Assembly: GCA_964568145.1 (NCBI GenBank)
Contig: CAZMOZ010000001.1
Span: forward strand, 397,487 to 461,486
DNA from: DSVZ01 sp964568145
Lineage (GTDB): Bacteria; Verrucomicrobiota; Verrucomicrobiia; Limisphaerales; J093
Reading direction: 5' to 3'
DNA: 64,000 bases
Part shown: positions 1 through 7,991 of the stretch, piece after piece
Layout: each line of letters opens with the position of its first letter
Numbering within the stretch: position 1 is the first letter of the stretch
Translations under genes and position numbers: made by a program
The notes under the pieces: model-generated
Database searches by the model: none
What the model saw: the letters and a program-made list of their open reading frames with translations, nothing else
What the model was told of the DNA's origin: nothing

Positions 1-232
1 TGATGAAACCGCCCGCCGGCGACCAGATGCCGCCGGCCATTTGTCGCGTACCCTGCCCGCCCACGCCGATGCACCCCATGACGATGCGTTCGCTGGGCGC
101 CACGCGGCCGCCCCGGCCCAGGGCTGTGGCGGGAATGAACACGGGCGCGGCGGCGGCGAGGGCGGCGGAGCCCAGAAACCGGCGGCGCGAAACAGCCGTG
201 CGTCGGGGTGGGGTGGGAAATTCGAGTTTCAT
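1..232 (-). CDS. Gfo/Idh/MocA-family oxidoreductase, TAT-exported (5' part only)
   Basis: Only the first 77 codons lie in the window; the gene runs off the left edge. The start is the ATG at 232-230. The N-terminus has a twin-arginine signal (SRRRFLGSAALAAAA), so the product is probably exported folded to the periplasm. It is followed by the Rossmann entry segment IVMGCIGVGGQGTRQMA, with a GxGxxG-type NAD(P)-binding loop, and then GGIWSPAGGF. That order is typical of the large Planctomycetota/Verrucomicrobiota paralogous group of Gfo/Idh/MocA dehydrogenases acting on sugars or inositols. The substrate cannot be told from this fragment. It reads in the same direction as the glycan genes upstream of it but is separated from them by 270 bp rich in inverted repeats, so independent transcription is likely. 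Confidence 0.85.
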   Translation of the reverse strand, partial: MKLEFPTPPRRTAVSRRRFLGSAALAAAAPVFIPATALGRGGRVAPSERIVMGCIGVGGQGTRQMAGGIWSPAGGFI

Positions 233-332
233 GATTGTGCGGGCAAGGTTTTCGCGCTGTGGCGCGGAGCCGTCAAGTGACTTGGGCGCGCGCGGGCCGC
301 AGGTTTTAGCCTGAGAAACTGGGTTGGGGAGC

Positions 333-472
333 ACACCCGCCCCGGGTGTCGCGGGACGCGCCTCGCGTCCCGCTCACTAGGGAAGGTCCTCACGAAAAAA
401 CTTTCAGGGCTGGATCTTTTTCCCGACTGTTTTTCCGCGGGGGCGCGGAAAACCGCACGCGAGGCGCGTGCG
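333..472. terminator. Cluster of four perfect inverted repeats
   Basis: Four adjacent perfect stems lie between the wecA-like stop and the oxidoreductase start: 333-339/343-349 (7 bp, 3-nt loop), 351-360/364-373 (10 bp, 3-nt loop), 431-439/444-452 (9 bp, TTTTCCGCG with GGGG loop) and 454-461/465-472 (8 bp). The third is bounded by T and A runs and could terminate in either direction. The rest of 233-505 holds no gene; 481-512 resembles one arm of the palindromic element seen at 29709-29849. Confidence 0.55.
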
Positions 473-505
473 CTCCCCTTCCGACTTCGATCTTGGGTTT
501 AACTT

Positions 506-1480
506 TCACACAAACGACAGCGCGCCGAACACCGCCGCCAGCAGCCAGATCAGCAACACCGCGGTTGTCTTGCCGAGGCCGCGCCGGACCAGACGATGGG
601 AAAGATGGTTGGTGTCGCCCACATACACCGGCTGGCCGCGCCGCCAGCGCAGGATCACGACCCACGCCATGTCACCGAGCGCCACTGCCAGGATAAGCAG
701 CGGGTTCAGCACCGCCGTCCGCACCGGGTGCGCGGGCGAGTAGTAGTCCGGCAAGATGGCCAGCACCGCGAGCAGATAGCCCACCAGGTGGCTGCCGGCG
801 TCGCCCAAGAAGACGGTGGCGCGGGGGAAATTGTACGGGAGGAACCCGACCAGCGCGGCCGTCACCAGCAGGGCCAGCGCCGCCACAAGGTACTGCCCGC
901 CCACCGCCGCCTTGAGCGCGAAACAGCCCGCGCCGATGGCTCCCACGCCCGCGCACAGGCCGTTCATGTTGTCGAGGAAGTTGAAGGCGTTGGTCACGGT
1001 CACGATCCAGAGCGTCGTCACCGCCAGACTGAACAGCAGGCTGGGCACGAAAAGCGTGATCCGTACGCCGTACACGGCGACCGCCAGCGCGATCAGCACC
1101 TGGCCGGCGAACTTGCGGGCCGGGCTCAGCTCGTGCCGGTCGTCCAGCCAGCCCAGCAGCACCATGGCCAGCGCGCCGGCGAGCACCACGAGCAGTTGCG
1201 GCGCGCGCCGGGTGTAGCCGTGGCCGAAGGCGCTGGTGGTCGGAAGGTCCAGCCAGCCCAGTTGCAGCGCCAGCGCACCGAGCGCCAGCGGCAGCGCCAT
1301 GCCGGTGAACACGGCCAGCCCGCCCGCCAGCGGCACCGGCTGGTGGTGGATCTTGCGGTGGCCCGGATCATCCACCAGCCCGGTGCGGCGGCACCATGCG
1401 CGCCAGAGCGGCAGCGCGGCCTGCGTGGTGAGGAAACCGCCCGCCAGCGCGAGCGCATAAACGTTGAGGGGAAAGGTCAT
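506..1480 (-). CDS. WecA/TagO-like undecaprenyl-phosphate phosphoglycosyl transferase
   Basis: This is a 324-residue polytopic membrane protein of the MraY/WecA superfamily, which transfers a sugar-1-phosphate from a UDP-sugar to undecaprenyl phosphate to start lipid-linked glycan synthesis. Visible motifs are LDDRHELSP (the DDxxx loop), NAFNFLDNMNGL, FLGDAGSHLVGY, and a late basic loop containing HLSHRL. The DNMNGL motif has Asn where many WecA proteins have Asp; this variant may be lineage-typical. About ten hydrophobic segments are seen. I chose ATG 1480 because the longer frame to 1606 adds a 42-residue low-complexity leader from a repeat-bearing spacer. The gene is downstream of a GT4 glycosyltransferase and a DUF2723 protein on the same strand, which suggests an O-antigen, exopolysaccharide or teichoic-acid-like pathway. 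The sugar is unknown. Confidence 0.85.
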   Translation of the reverse strand: MTFPLNVYALALAGGFLTTQAALPLWRAWCRRTGLVDDPGHRKIHHQPVPLAGGLAVFTGMALPLALGALALQLGWLDLPTTSAFGHGYTRRAPQLLVVLAGALAMVLLGWLDDRHELSPARKFAGQVLIALAVAVYGVRITLFVPSLLFSLAVTTLWIVTVTNAFNFLDNMNGLCAGVGAIGAGCFALKAAVGGQYLVAALALLVTAALVGFLPYNFPRATVFLGDAGSHLVGYLLAVLAILPDYYSPAHPVRTAVLNPLLILAVALGDMAWVVILRWRRGQPVYVGDTNHLSHRLVRRGLGKTTAVLLIWLLAAVFGALSFV

Positions 1481-1632
1481 TTGCCGGATCTCGATTTCAC
1501 GCAGAAGGGCGGCCGGCGGCGGTGCCGGTGGCCCGGCTGCCACCGCGGACAAAATCGTCCGTGTCCGATTGCCCGGCCGCCCGAGGAGAGGCCGGGATGT
1601 TGCCACTCAGCAAACGGCGACTCACTCTGGCA

Positions 1633-1660
1633 GGGCTCGACGGAGTCCCGCCCCGCCCGG
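1633..1660 (+). repeat. Dispersed GGGCTCGACGGAGTC repeat, isolated copy
   Basis: This is one copy of a GC-rich motif (GGGCTCGACGGAGTC followed by CCGCCCCGCCC) that recurs at 5739, 24063, 24179, 30519, 42763, 42852 and 47264. Here it sits in the 219-bp spacer between the wecA-like gene and the GT4 gene, without a neighbouring heptad array. No other feature was seen in 1481-1699. Confidence 0.75.
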
Positions 1661-1699
1661 CACAGGTCTGTCTTGCTGGAAACGGAGTTGCGCCCAAAG

Positions 1700-2893
1700 T
1701 CATGCCGGCCTTTCGCGCGGTGAATCCAGAGGCCGCCCCGCCTCCGCGGCGAGCCGCCGGTACAGCTTGTGCAGTTCGTCCACCAGGCGCTCGACGGGGA
1801 ACCAGTCACGCACCAGCGTCTGTCCTTGCCGGCCCAGCCGTTCGCGCAAGCCGGCGTCCGCGGCCAGTTCGAGCAGGCGGCGGCGCAAGCGCTCCAGGTC
1901 GCCCGGCGGAATCAGAAAGCCCGTCTCGCCTTCGCGGCACACCTCCCCTGCCCCGTCGCAGTCGTAAGCCACCACCGGCCGGCCGGCCGCCAGCGCCTGC
2001 GGCAGCGCCCGCGCCAGGCCTTCGCGGCGTGACAGGTGCACCACCACGTCCATCACACCCACCCAGGCTGGCACCTCGGCGGGCGGAACCAGGCCGGCGA
2101 AAATGAAGTGCCGCTCCAAGCCGAGTTCGCGCGCCCGCCGCTCGAAGCGCGCCCGCCACTCGCCGTCGCCCACCAGTAGAAACTTCATCCGCCGGCAGTG
2201 GCGGATCAACTCCGGCGCGACGGCGAAGAGGTCGTCATGGCCCTTCAGCTTGAAAAGCCGGGCAATCTTCCCGACCACGAAATCGTCCGGCGCCAGACCT
2301 AGACGAGCGCGCAGCGCGGGGTCGTTGCGCGCCGTCAGGTACGGCTCGAGCGGGAAGCCGCTGACGACGCGCGTGTACTGCTCGCGGCGGCCGATGCCCG
2401 CAGCCAGGTACTGTTCGGCCATGGCCTGGGCCACGACCACGAAATGCGTGGTGACCCGGCCCGCCAGCCGTTCCGCCGCGGTGAAGGTGGCGTTGGCCAC
2501 CGGGCCTTGAAAGGGGCCGAACGACGGACCGTGGATGGTATGGACGATGACGGGCACGCCGGCCGCGCGCGCGGCGAGGCGGCCAAGAAGGCCCGCCTTG
2601 CCGCTGTGCGTGTGCACCACGTCCGGGTGGCGGGCACGGAACAGACGTTTGAGGTCGCGGTAGGCGCGGAGGTCCAGCCACGGGTTCACGGCGCGGACCA
2701 GCGTGGGCAGGCGCGTGAACAGGCCGGGCTCGCCGGCGACCCAGGATTCCAGGGACCCTTCCGGTCCGGCGGTCGGGCCGGCCACCAGGTCCACTTCGAG
2801 CCCCGCGCGGCCGCGCAGGCCCAGCACCGAGGCAAGCGTGTTTTCCTGGGCGCCGCCCACGATCAAGCGGGTGATGACGTGGGTGACCCGCAT
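1700..2893 (-). CDS. GT4-family glycosyltransferase
   Basis: This 397-residue protein is a GT-B fold retaining glycosyltransferase of family 4, which uses a nucleotide sugar to extend a glycan at the cytoplasmic side of the membrane. The N-terminal Rossmann domain starts RVTHVITRLIVGGAQENT and contains HPDVVHTHSGKAGLLGRLAAR. The C-terminal domain has GKIARLFKLKGHDDL and the donor-site segment EGLARALPQALAAGRPVVAY. In that segment the usual second Glu of the EX7E motif is replaced by Gln; this is seen in a GT4 subgroup and may alter the donor-site hydrogen bonding. The start ATG at 2893 lies 6 bp from the DUF2723 stop, so the two are probably one transcript. The acceptor and donor cannot be read from sequence. 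Confidence 0.9.
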   Translation of the reverse strand: MRVTHVITRLIVGGAQENTLASVLGLRGRAGLEVDLVAGPTAGPEGSLESWVAGEPGLFTRLPTLVRAVNPWLDLRAYRDLKRLFRARHPDVVHTHSGKAGLLGRLAARAAGVPVIVHTIHGPSFGPFQGPVANATFTAAERLAGRVTTHFVVVAQAMAEQYLAAGIGRREQYTRVVSGFPLEPYLTARNDPALRARLGLAPDDFVVGKIARLFKLKGHDDLFAVAPELIRHCRRMKFLLVGDGEWRARFERRARELGLERHFIFAGLVPPAEVPAWVGVMDVVVHLSRREGLARALPQALAAGRPVVAYDCDGAGEVCREGETGFLIPPGDLERLRRRLLELAADAGLRERLGRQGQTLVRDWFPVERLVDELHKLYRRLAAEAGRPLDSPRERPA

Positions 2894-2899
2894 TGCGGG

Positions 2900-5614
2900 C
2901 TAGGCGCCGCCGCTCTTCAACTGCCGCACCCGTTCGGCCACGTTTTTGTACTCGGTGGACTTCGGATCGCCGTACTTGAGGTACTGCTCAAAATGCCGCA
3001 GCGCCGCCGCCTTGTCCTGCTTGCGAATGGCGATCTCGCCCAACCCGAAATGGACCGCGAACGATTGCGGCACCAGCTTGAGCAGCGTCTCGTAATCACG
3101 CGCGGCCGCGTCCAGCCGGCCGGATTGCAGGTGCGCGATCGCCCGGTTGAGCAAGGCGGCGGTGTTTTCCGGGCTGGCCTTGAGCAGGGCGTCCAGCGGC
3201 GGGATGGCGCGCTCGAACTGCTTGATCTGGATGCAGAGCGCCGCCTTGTTGAGCAGCGCGCGCGCGTTGGCGGGGTCCAGCGCGATCTGCGCCTCGATGT
3301 TCTCGAGGGCGTTGGTGATCCGGCCGGTGCCCAGGTAAATCTGCGTGAGCGCCTCGAGCACGTTGTCGTTCTTGGGATGGCGCGCGCGCAAGGCCAGGGC
3401 CTGCGCCTCCGCGCCGGCCACGTCGCCGCCCACGAAGCGGCACATGGTCTCCGCGGTCTGTTCCCAGATCTGCGCCTCGGTGTTGTCCGGCAGCAGCGAC
3501 CGCACCCGCCGGAATTCGCCCAGCGCCTGCCGGAAGCACGCGCTCTCCATGAACAGCAGGCCCAGCCGGTGGGTGAACTGCGCGTGGTCAAACAACCCGT
3601 CCTCGACCACCAGTTGATCCCAGCCGCGCCGCTCCTTGGAAAGGTCCACCGTCGGGGGCTTGTCGAGCGGCCGGACAGTGCCGCCGCGCAACTCGTCATT
3701 GAAGGCGAGGCTGATCTTCGCGGCGGTGTTGGCGGGATTGAGGCGCAAGGCCAGCTCGAGCCAGCGCCGCGCCCGCTCCGGCTGCCCGGCGCGCTGAAGC
3801 ATCGCCCCCCACGAGGCGAGGCCGCGCGCGTAGAAGCCGTTGACGTAACGGCGCTCCATGGACACGGTGAGGGCCGCCGGCGGCAGGGCCTCGAGGGTGG
3901 GGCGCCGTTTTTCCCAGTCCGCCTCGCTCCGCGCCAGTTCCTCGGACGTGAACTGGCGGACCGCCAGGGCATCATCCGGCCGCGTCTGAAGCCGGAACAC
4001 CAGGCCGGCGGGGGCCAGTTCCACACGCTCGAAGTAGTACCCCAGACTGGGATGCAGGTAAAACACCTGGTTCGACGCCGCCAGCGACCCGACCAGCGCC
4101 GACAGCACCGCGGGATCCAGCGCCTCCGGCAGCCCGCTTTGCGCGCCGAAGCGCCAGCGGTCGCCGTACCGGCCATGCACCTGCTGGAGGTACAGGCGGT
4201 ACGGCATCAGCCGCGTCCACAGCAGCACATGCGCGCCTTCGGCCTTCCGGCGGGCCAGGCCGGCCTCGAGCAGCAGCAGGTCGTTCTGATCATCGCTCAG
4301 CACGTAGGCGTCCTTCGCGGGCAGCGAGCCCACGAGGTGGTCCGCCAGCCGCGCCAGTTCGCGACCGCTGTTGGCGCGCACCGCGGGGAGGTTCCTGACC
4401 GCCAGAAACCCCGCCGCGGCCACCGCCGCGGCCACCGTCAGACCGCCGAGCGCCCGGCCCAGCAGCCGCATGCCCGGCGTGACCAGGTACGCTGCCCGGC
4501 CCACCGGATCGCGCGCCATCAACAGCAGGTAACCGACGTAATACCCAACCGCCAGCGCCGCCAGGTAGTAGAACGGCAACAGCGCGCGACCAAAGCCCAG
4601 CGCCCGCGGACTCCAGACCGGATCGAAGAACACCGACCCCGCCGCGACCAGCATCACCACGTGCATGAAGCGCGTGATGAAGCCGGCCATCACCACGCCC
4701 GCGCGGCTGGTGTCCGCCTCCGCGGCCGGCCAGCGCACCGCCATCAGGAACACCGGCAGCACCGTGGTCAGCCCGATGAGCAGGATCGCAAAGGGCGGAA
4801 AGCTGGCGAGGGCCATCCGCTGGTTGGCCAGCACGGTGCGCAGATACGTGCCGAAGCCCGCGCCGTCCTGACCTTGCGTGACCGCCGCCACCGCGGGCAG
4901 CAGCAGGTACAGGCTCAGGCCGGCCACCCCGGCCACGGTGAGCCGCCCCAGAAACCGCCGGTTGAAGAAGTCGAAACCCTTCACCCAGATCAGGGCGATC
5001 ACGAAGCACGGGAAGAACGCGATCATCGCGTAGTTGTTCGTGACGGCCAGGCCATAGATGAATGCCAGCGCGGTCAGCAGGTTCTCCTGGCCGGACACGC
5101 GGTATTCGAGCAGGCACCAGACCACCACGGTGAACAGCAACAGGTCGAGCATCTCGCCGGTGGCCACCGTGGCGTTCTCCCAGAACGTGAACTGCAAGCC
5201 GCATACCAGCACCGCGCAGACCGGCCCCACCCAGGCCAGCGGCGTGCTCAACAAGCCGAGCTCGCTCCGTTCCCGTTGCCGCGCCTCGCGGGTGCGGTCA
5301 AACGGCAGCAGCGCCACCGAGCGCGCCAGCAAGGCGAGCGTCAGCGCGGCGAACAGCGCGGCCAGGAGGTTCAACGCCACCGGCAGCACCGCGCCCGGCA
5401 GCCAGCGGAACGGGTAGGTGACCAGGAAATGGAGCGGCGCGTACAGCGTGGGCGACCAGTCCCAGCCGGCCACGCGGGCCACGACGGGCAGGCTGGTCAG
5501 TTGCAGCCAGCGGTTGAGCGTGAGCGCGTAAACCAGCAGGGCCGCGGCGGCAACCAGCCACGGCAGTCGGGCCCGGGTGAAGTCCCGCAACGAACGATCC
5601 TCAGCAGTTTCCAT
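2900..5614 (-). CDS. DUF2723-type membrane glycosyltransferase-like protein with TPR tail
   Basis: This 904-residue protein has an N-terminal multi-spanning half (about residues 15-420, roughly ten hydrophobic segments) with the DUF2723 pattern, for example FTFWENATVATGEMLDLLLF and YGLAVTNNYAMIAFFP. The family is GT-C-like, and characterised Bacteroidetes members are protein O-mannosyltransferases using lipid-linked sugar. A periplasmic region follows, and from about residue 575 to the end there is a series of TPR units (for example ALRLNPANTAAKISL and LEALTQIYLGTGRITNAL). DUF2723 proteins with TPR tails occur in Bacteroidota and Verrucomicrobiota. The gene opens the minus-strand group leading to the GT4 and WecA-like genes, consistent with surface glycan or glycoprotein assembly. 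The exact acceptor is unknown. No clear Shine-Dalgarno precedes ATG 5614. Confidence 0.8.
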   Translation of the reverse strand: METAEDRSLRDFTRARLPWLVAAAALLVYALTLNRWLQLTSLPVVARVAGWDWSPTLYAPLHFLVTYPFRWLPGAVLPVALNLLAALFAALTLALLARSVALLPFDRTREARQRERSELGLLSTPLAWVGPVCAVLVCGLQFTFWENATVATGEMLDLLLFTVVVWCLLEYRVSGQENLLTALAFIYGLAVTNNYAMIAFFPCFVIALIWVKGFDFFNRRFLGRLTVAGVAGLSLYLLLPAVAAVTQGQDGAGFGTYLRTVLANQRMALASFPPFAILLIGLTTVLPVFLMAVRWPAAEADTSRAGVVMAGFITRFMHVVMLVAAGSVFFDPVWSPRALGFGRALLPFYYLAALAVGYYVGYLLLMARDPVGRAAYLVTPGMRLLGRALGGLTVAAAVAAAGFLAVRNLPAVRANSGRELARLADHLVGSLPAKDAYVLSDDQNDLLLLEAGLARRKAEGAHVLLWTRLMPYRLYLQQVHGRYGDRWRFGAQSGLPEALDPAVLSALVGSLAASNQVFYLHPSLGYYFERVELAPAGLVFRLQTRPDDALAVRQFTSEELARSEADWEKRRPTLEALPPAALTVSMERRYVNGFYARGLASWGAMLQRAGQPERARRWLELALRLNPANTAAKISLAFNDELRGGTVRPLDKPPTVDLSKERRGWDQLVVEDGLFDHAQFTHRLGLLFMESACFRQALGEFRRVRSLLPDNTEAQIWEQTAETMCRFVGGDVAGAEAQALALRARHPKNDNVLEALTQIYLGTGRITNALENIEAQIALDPANARALLNKAALCIQIKQFERAIPPLDALLKASPENTAALLNRAIAHLQSGRLDAAARDYETLLKLVPQSFAVHFGLGEIAIRKQDKAAALRHFEQYLKYGDPKSTEYKNVAERVRQLKSGGA

Positions 5615-5709
5615 AGCAGTTGGAGGTCAGTGGTGCCGTGAGTTGAAACGAACCCCCGCCGGCTGGCAAGGCTGCACTGGCGGAAAGCGCGCTGCCGGCC
5701 GCGGCTGAT

Positions 5710-5985
5710 TCCTTGTGCCGGACCGGTCCTGACGGGGCGGGGCGGGACTCCGTCGAGCCCGGCATTCCATCGGGGAATGCGGAATGTAGAATGCGGAGTT
5801 GGTCCGTGGTTCGTGGTGTGGCTTGCGGATTTCGGACCGCCTCGCCTCTCGCCCCTTGTTACGGATTTCGGCCTTCGCGGCCATAGGCCGCAACCCCGCA
5901 GGCGGGTCGGCCGCGGTACAGCCAAAGGCGAGGTCGCCCGGGCCGCTGCAACCCGTCCGTTGCCGCCGCGAAAGTGAGATGCGCC
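5710..5985 (+). repeat. Composite repeat: MITE-like element split by a heptad array
   Basis: The 401-bp gap 5615-6015 has no gene. Bases 5712-5760 match the left part of the element at 47231-47414, including the GGGCTCGACGGAGTC motif in inverted orientation (5739-5760). Bases 5900-5985 match its right part and end in AAAGTGAGATGCGCC (5971-5985). Between them is a 7-bp-period array, GGAATGC GGAATGT and five drifting units, at 5774-5822. The array therefore appears to lie inside a copy of the element. Confidence 0.65.
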
Positions 5986-6015
5986 TGCGGCCACGCCCGG
6001 CGGCGAAGGGCCGCT

Positions 6016-7677
6016 TCAGACTTTCTTCGCCAGCCGTTCCGCCAGCCGGGAAAGGGCAGGCGAGCGGTCGAGCGCGTCGAGGCGCACTTCCAGCAGGCTG
6101 AAGCTTTCGGTGTGCTGCTCCGCGGCGGTGAGCGCGGCGTCGAAATCGCGCTCGGTCTCCACCACGAAACCGCGGCCCGCGCCCAGCAGCTCGGGCAAGC
6201 GGTGATAATTCATCGGCCAGAGGTCGTTGTAAGGGCCCTCGTGAATGTGCCGCTCGGTGCCGTAGCCGCGGTTGTTCAGGACGAGCACGATCGGGTTCAG
6301 TCCGTAACGCGCGGCGGTGGCCAGTTCCAGACCGGTCATCTGGAACGCGCCATCGCCGACCAGCACCAGCGGGCGCAGCTTCGGGTTGGCCAGTTGCGCG
6401 CCGATGGCCGCCGGCACCGCGAAGCCCATGGACGTGTAATAGGCCGGCGAGATGAACTCGGTGCGCTGATGGATGTACAGGTCCGCCGCCCCGAAGAGCG
6501 CGTCGCCCACGTCGGCGATGACGCAGGTGTTCTCGCGCAGGAAGCAGTTCAACCGCTCGAACAGCCGTTTCACGGTCAGCGGGCGCGCGCTGGAGCGCGT
6601 CCGGTCCGCTCCGCGGGCGCGGCGGCCAAACAGCGCGTCGGGCCGCGGTCCCGGCAGGCGCGGCAGAGCGCGACGGCGCAGCTTCGCGCGCAGGAGACCG
6701 TTCACGAAATCCTGGAAGCACACGTCTTCGTAGTGATGATGGCCCACGGAGAGCTTCTCGCTGGTGGCCGAGATGCAGCGGCCCGGATCAAGCCGCGCCG
6801 TGAAGACGCCCAGGTTGATGTCCGTCATGAACGTGCCCAGCATGAGCACGCAATCGCTTGATTCCACGTAACGGCGGACTTCCTCGCGGCCCATCGCGCC
6901 TTCATAGACGCCCAGGTAAAACGGGTGATGCTCGCCGATGACCGACTTGCCCAGCAACGTGGCGGCCACGGGAATGTGGGTCTTCACCGCCAGCTTGAGC
7001 AGCGCGTCCTGCAGGCCGAAACGGTGCACCTCCACATCCGCCAGGATGACCGGCCGCCGGGCCGCGTTGATCCGGCCCGCGGCCTCCTCGAGGGCGGCCC
7101 GCAGGGCGCACGGGTCGCTGCGCTCGTGGAATTCGTCCGGCTGGTGATAGGGGATGCCGGGCACGCCGACGAGGTCGCGCGGCAGCTCGATATACACCGG
7201 ACGCTTGTAGCGCCGCGCGGCGTGGAGGACGCGGTCAATTTCCTGGAGCGCGGTCTGCGGGTCGCCCAGCACGGTCGCCGCCACGGTGAGTTGCTCGAAG
7301 ACCTTTTTCTGCGTGTCGAACTCGCGGACCTTGTGGTGCAGGAGCGGGTTTTTCTCGCGCTCCCTCATGCCGGGCGCGCCGCTGATGACGACGACGGGCG
7401 ATTTCTCGGCGAAGGCCTCGGCGGTGGTGTTGGCCACCTTCAGCCCGCCCACGCAGTAGGTGATGCAGACCACGCCGAGGCCGCGCACGCGGGCGTAGGC
7501 GTCGGCGGCGAAGCCCGCGCCCTGCTCGTCGCAGGTGTTGATGAGGCGGAGCGGGCTGCTCAGAAGCTGGTCGTAGAACCCCAGCACGTAGTCGCCGGGA
7601 ATGCCGAAGACGTGGCGCACCCCGTAAGCGTGCAGTCGCTGGATGAGATACTCGCCGATGATCGTCCCGGTCTTCAT
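6016..7677 (-). CDS. ThDP-dependent 2-keto acid (indolepyruvate/phenylpyruvate-type) decarboxylase
   Basis: This 553-residue protein has the three-domain layout of the pyruvate decarboxylase group: PYR domain (1-180) with GIPGDYVLGFYDQL and the activating Glu in CDEQGAGFAADAYAR; a central domain (190-330); and a PP domain with the ThDP/Mg signature GDGAFQMTGLELA ending in VLNN. The adjacent pair of histidines in NPLLHHKV fits the catalytic HH of decarboxylases rather than acetolactate synthases. It should convert a 2-keto acid to an aldehyde in the cytoplasm; the size of the substrate pocket cannot be judged here. ATG 7677 was chosen because the upstream extension to 7872 is repeat-derived. 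There is no operon partner, since PutA is divergent. Confidence 0.8.
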   Translation of the reverse strand: MKTGTIIGEYLIQRLHAYGVRHVFGIPGDYVLGFYDQLLSSPLRLINTCDEQGAGFAADAYARVRGLGVVCITYCVGGLKVANTTAEAFAEKSPVVVISGAPGMREREKNPLLHHKVREFDTQKKVFEQLTVAATVLGDPQTALQEIDRVLHAARRYKRPVYIELPRDLVGVPGIPYHQPDEFHERSDPCALRAALEEAAGRINAARRPVILADVEVHRFGLQDALLKLAVKTHIPVAATLLGKSVIGEHHPFYLGVYEGAMGREEVRRYVESSDCVLMLGTFMTDINLGVFTARLDPGRCISATSEKLSVGHHHYEDVCFQDFVNGLLRAKLRRRALPRLPGPRPDALFGRRARGADRTRSSARPLTVKRLFERLNCFLRENTCVIADVGDALFGAADLYIHQRTEFISPAYYTSMGFAVPAAIGAQLANPKLRPLVLVGDGAFQMTGLELATAARYGLNPIVLVLNNRGYGTERHIHEGPYNDLWPMNYHRLPELLGAGRGFVVETERDFDAALTAAEQHTESFSLLEVRLDALDRSPALSRLAERLAKKV

Positions 7678-7991
7678 GGCACGGCAACTTAACACCAGCG
7701 GCGGGGAAGCCCAAATGCGACGCGGGCCCCAGCGATTCCGCCGCAGGCGCATCTCACTTTTTGCAGCCGGTGGAAACAGCCAGAGCCCGCCGGGGGGTGG
7801 CGGCGGCCATCCTTGGCCGCCGTAAAGGGCGGCATCCTGCCGCCCGGAATCCGCGTCGGTCCCACCGCCCACCAGGCTGGAAGCCGGCCGCCACGCCGGC
7901 AGGCGCGTTTGCGCGTCCGCCGCGCCCCGCGTTAAGTTGCCGTGCCCTCAAGCGGTCCGGCCGGGCCGCGCGTCTTGAAGTGAGAGCCGTC
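7678..7991. other. Divergent intergenic region with repeat end and two hairpins
   Basis: This 314-bp gap between the divergent decarboxylase and putA must hold both promoters, but I see no convincing -35/-10 pair. It contains an element end, GGCGCATCTCACTTT (7746-7760), and two perfect stems: GGCGGCC at 7802-7808 with 7815-7821, and GGGCGGCA at 7827-7834 with 7838-7845. No gene is supported here. Confidence 0.5.

Noticed and set aside
2444..5641. 1065-codon open frame on the plus strand
   Set aside because: It is antisense to the GT4 and DUF2723 genes, is rich in Arg/Gln/His, has no domain pattern, and is the expected shadow of GC-rich coding DNA.
7761..7991. In-frame extension of PutA upstream of 7992
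   Set aside because: It crosses a repeat end and two hairpins and lacks the ribbon-helix-helix domain that would justify a longer N-terminus.
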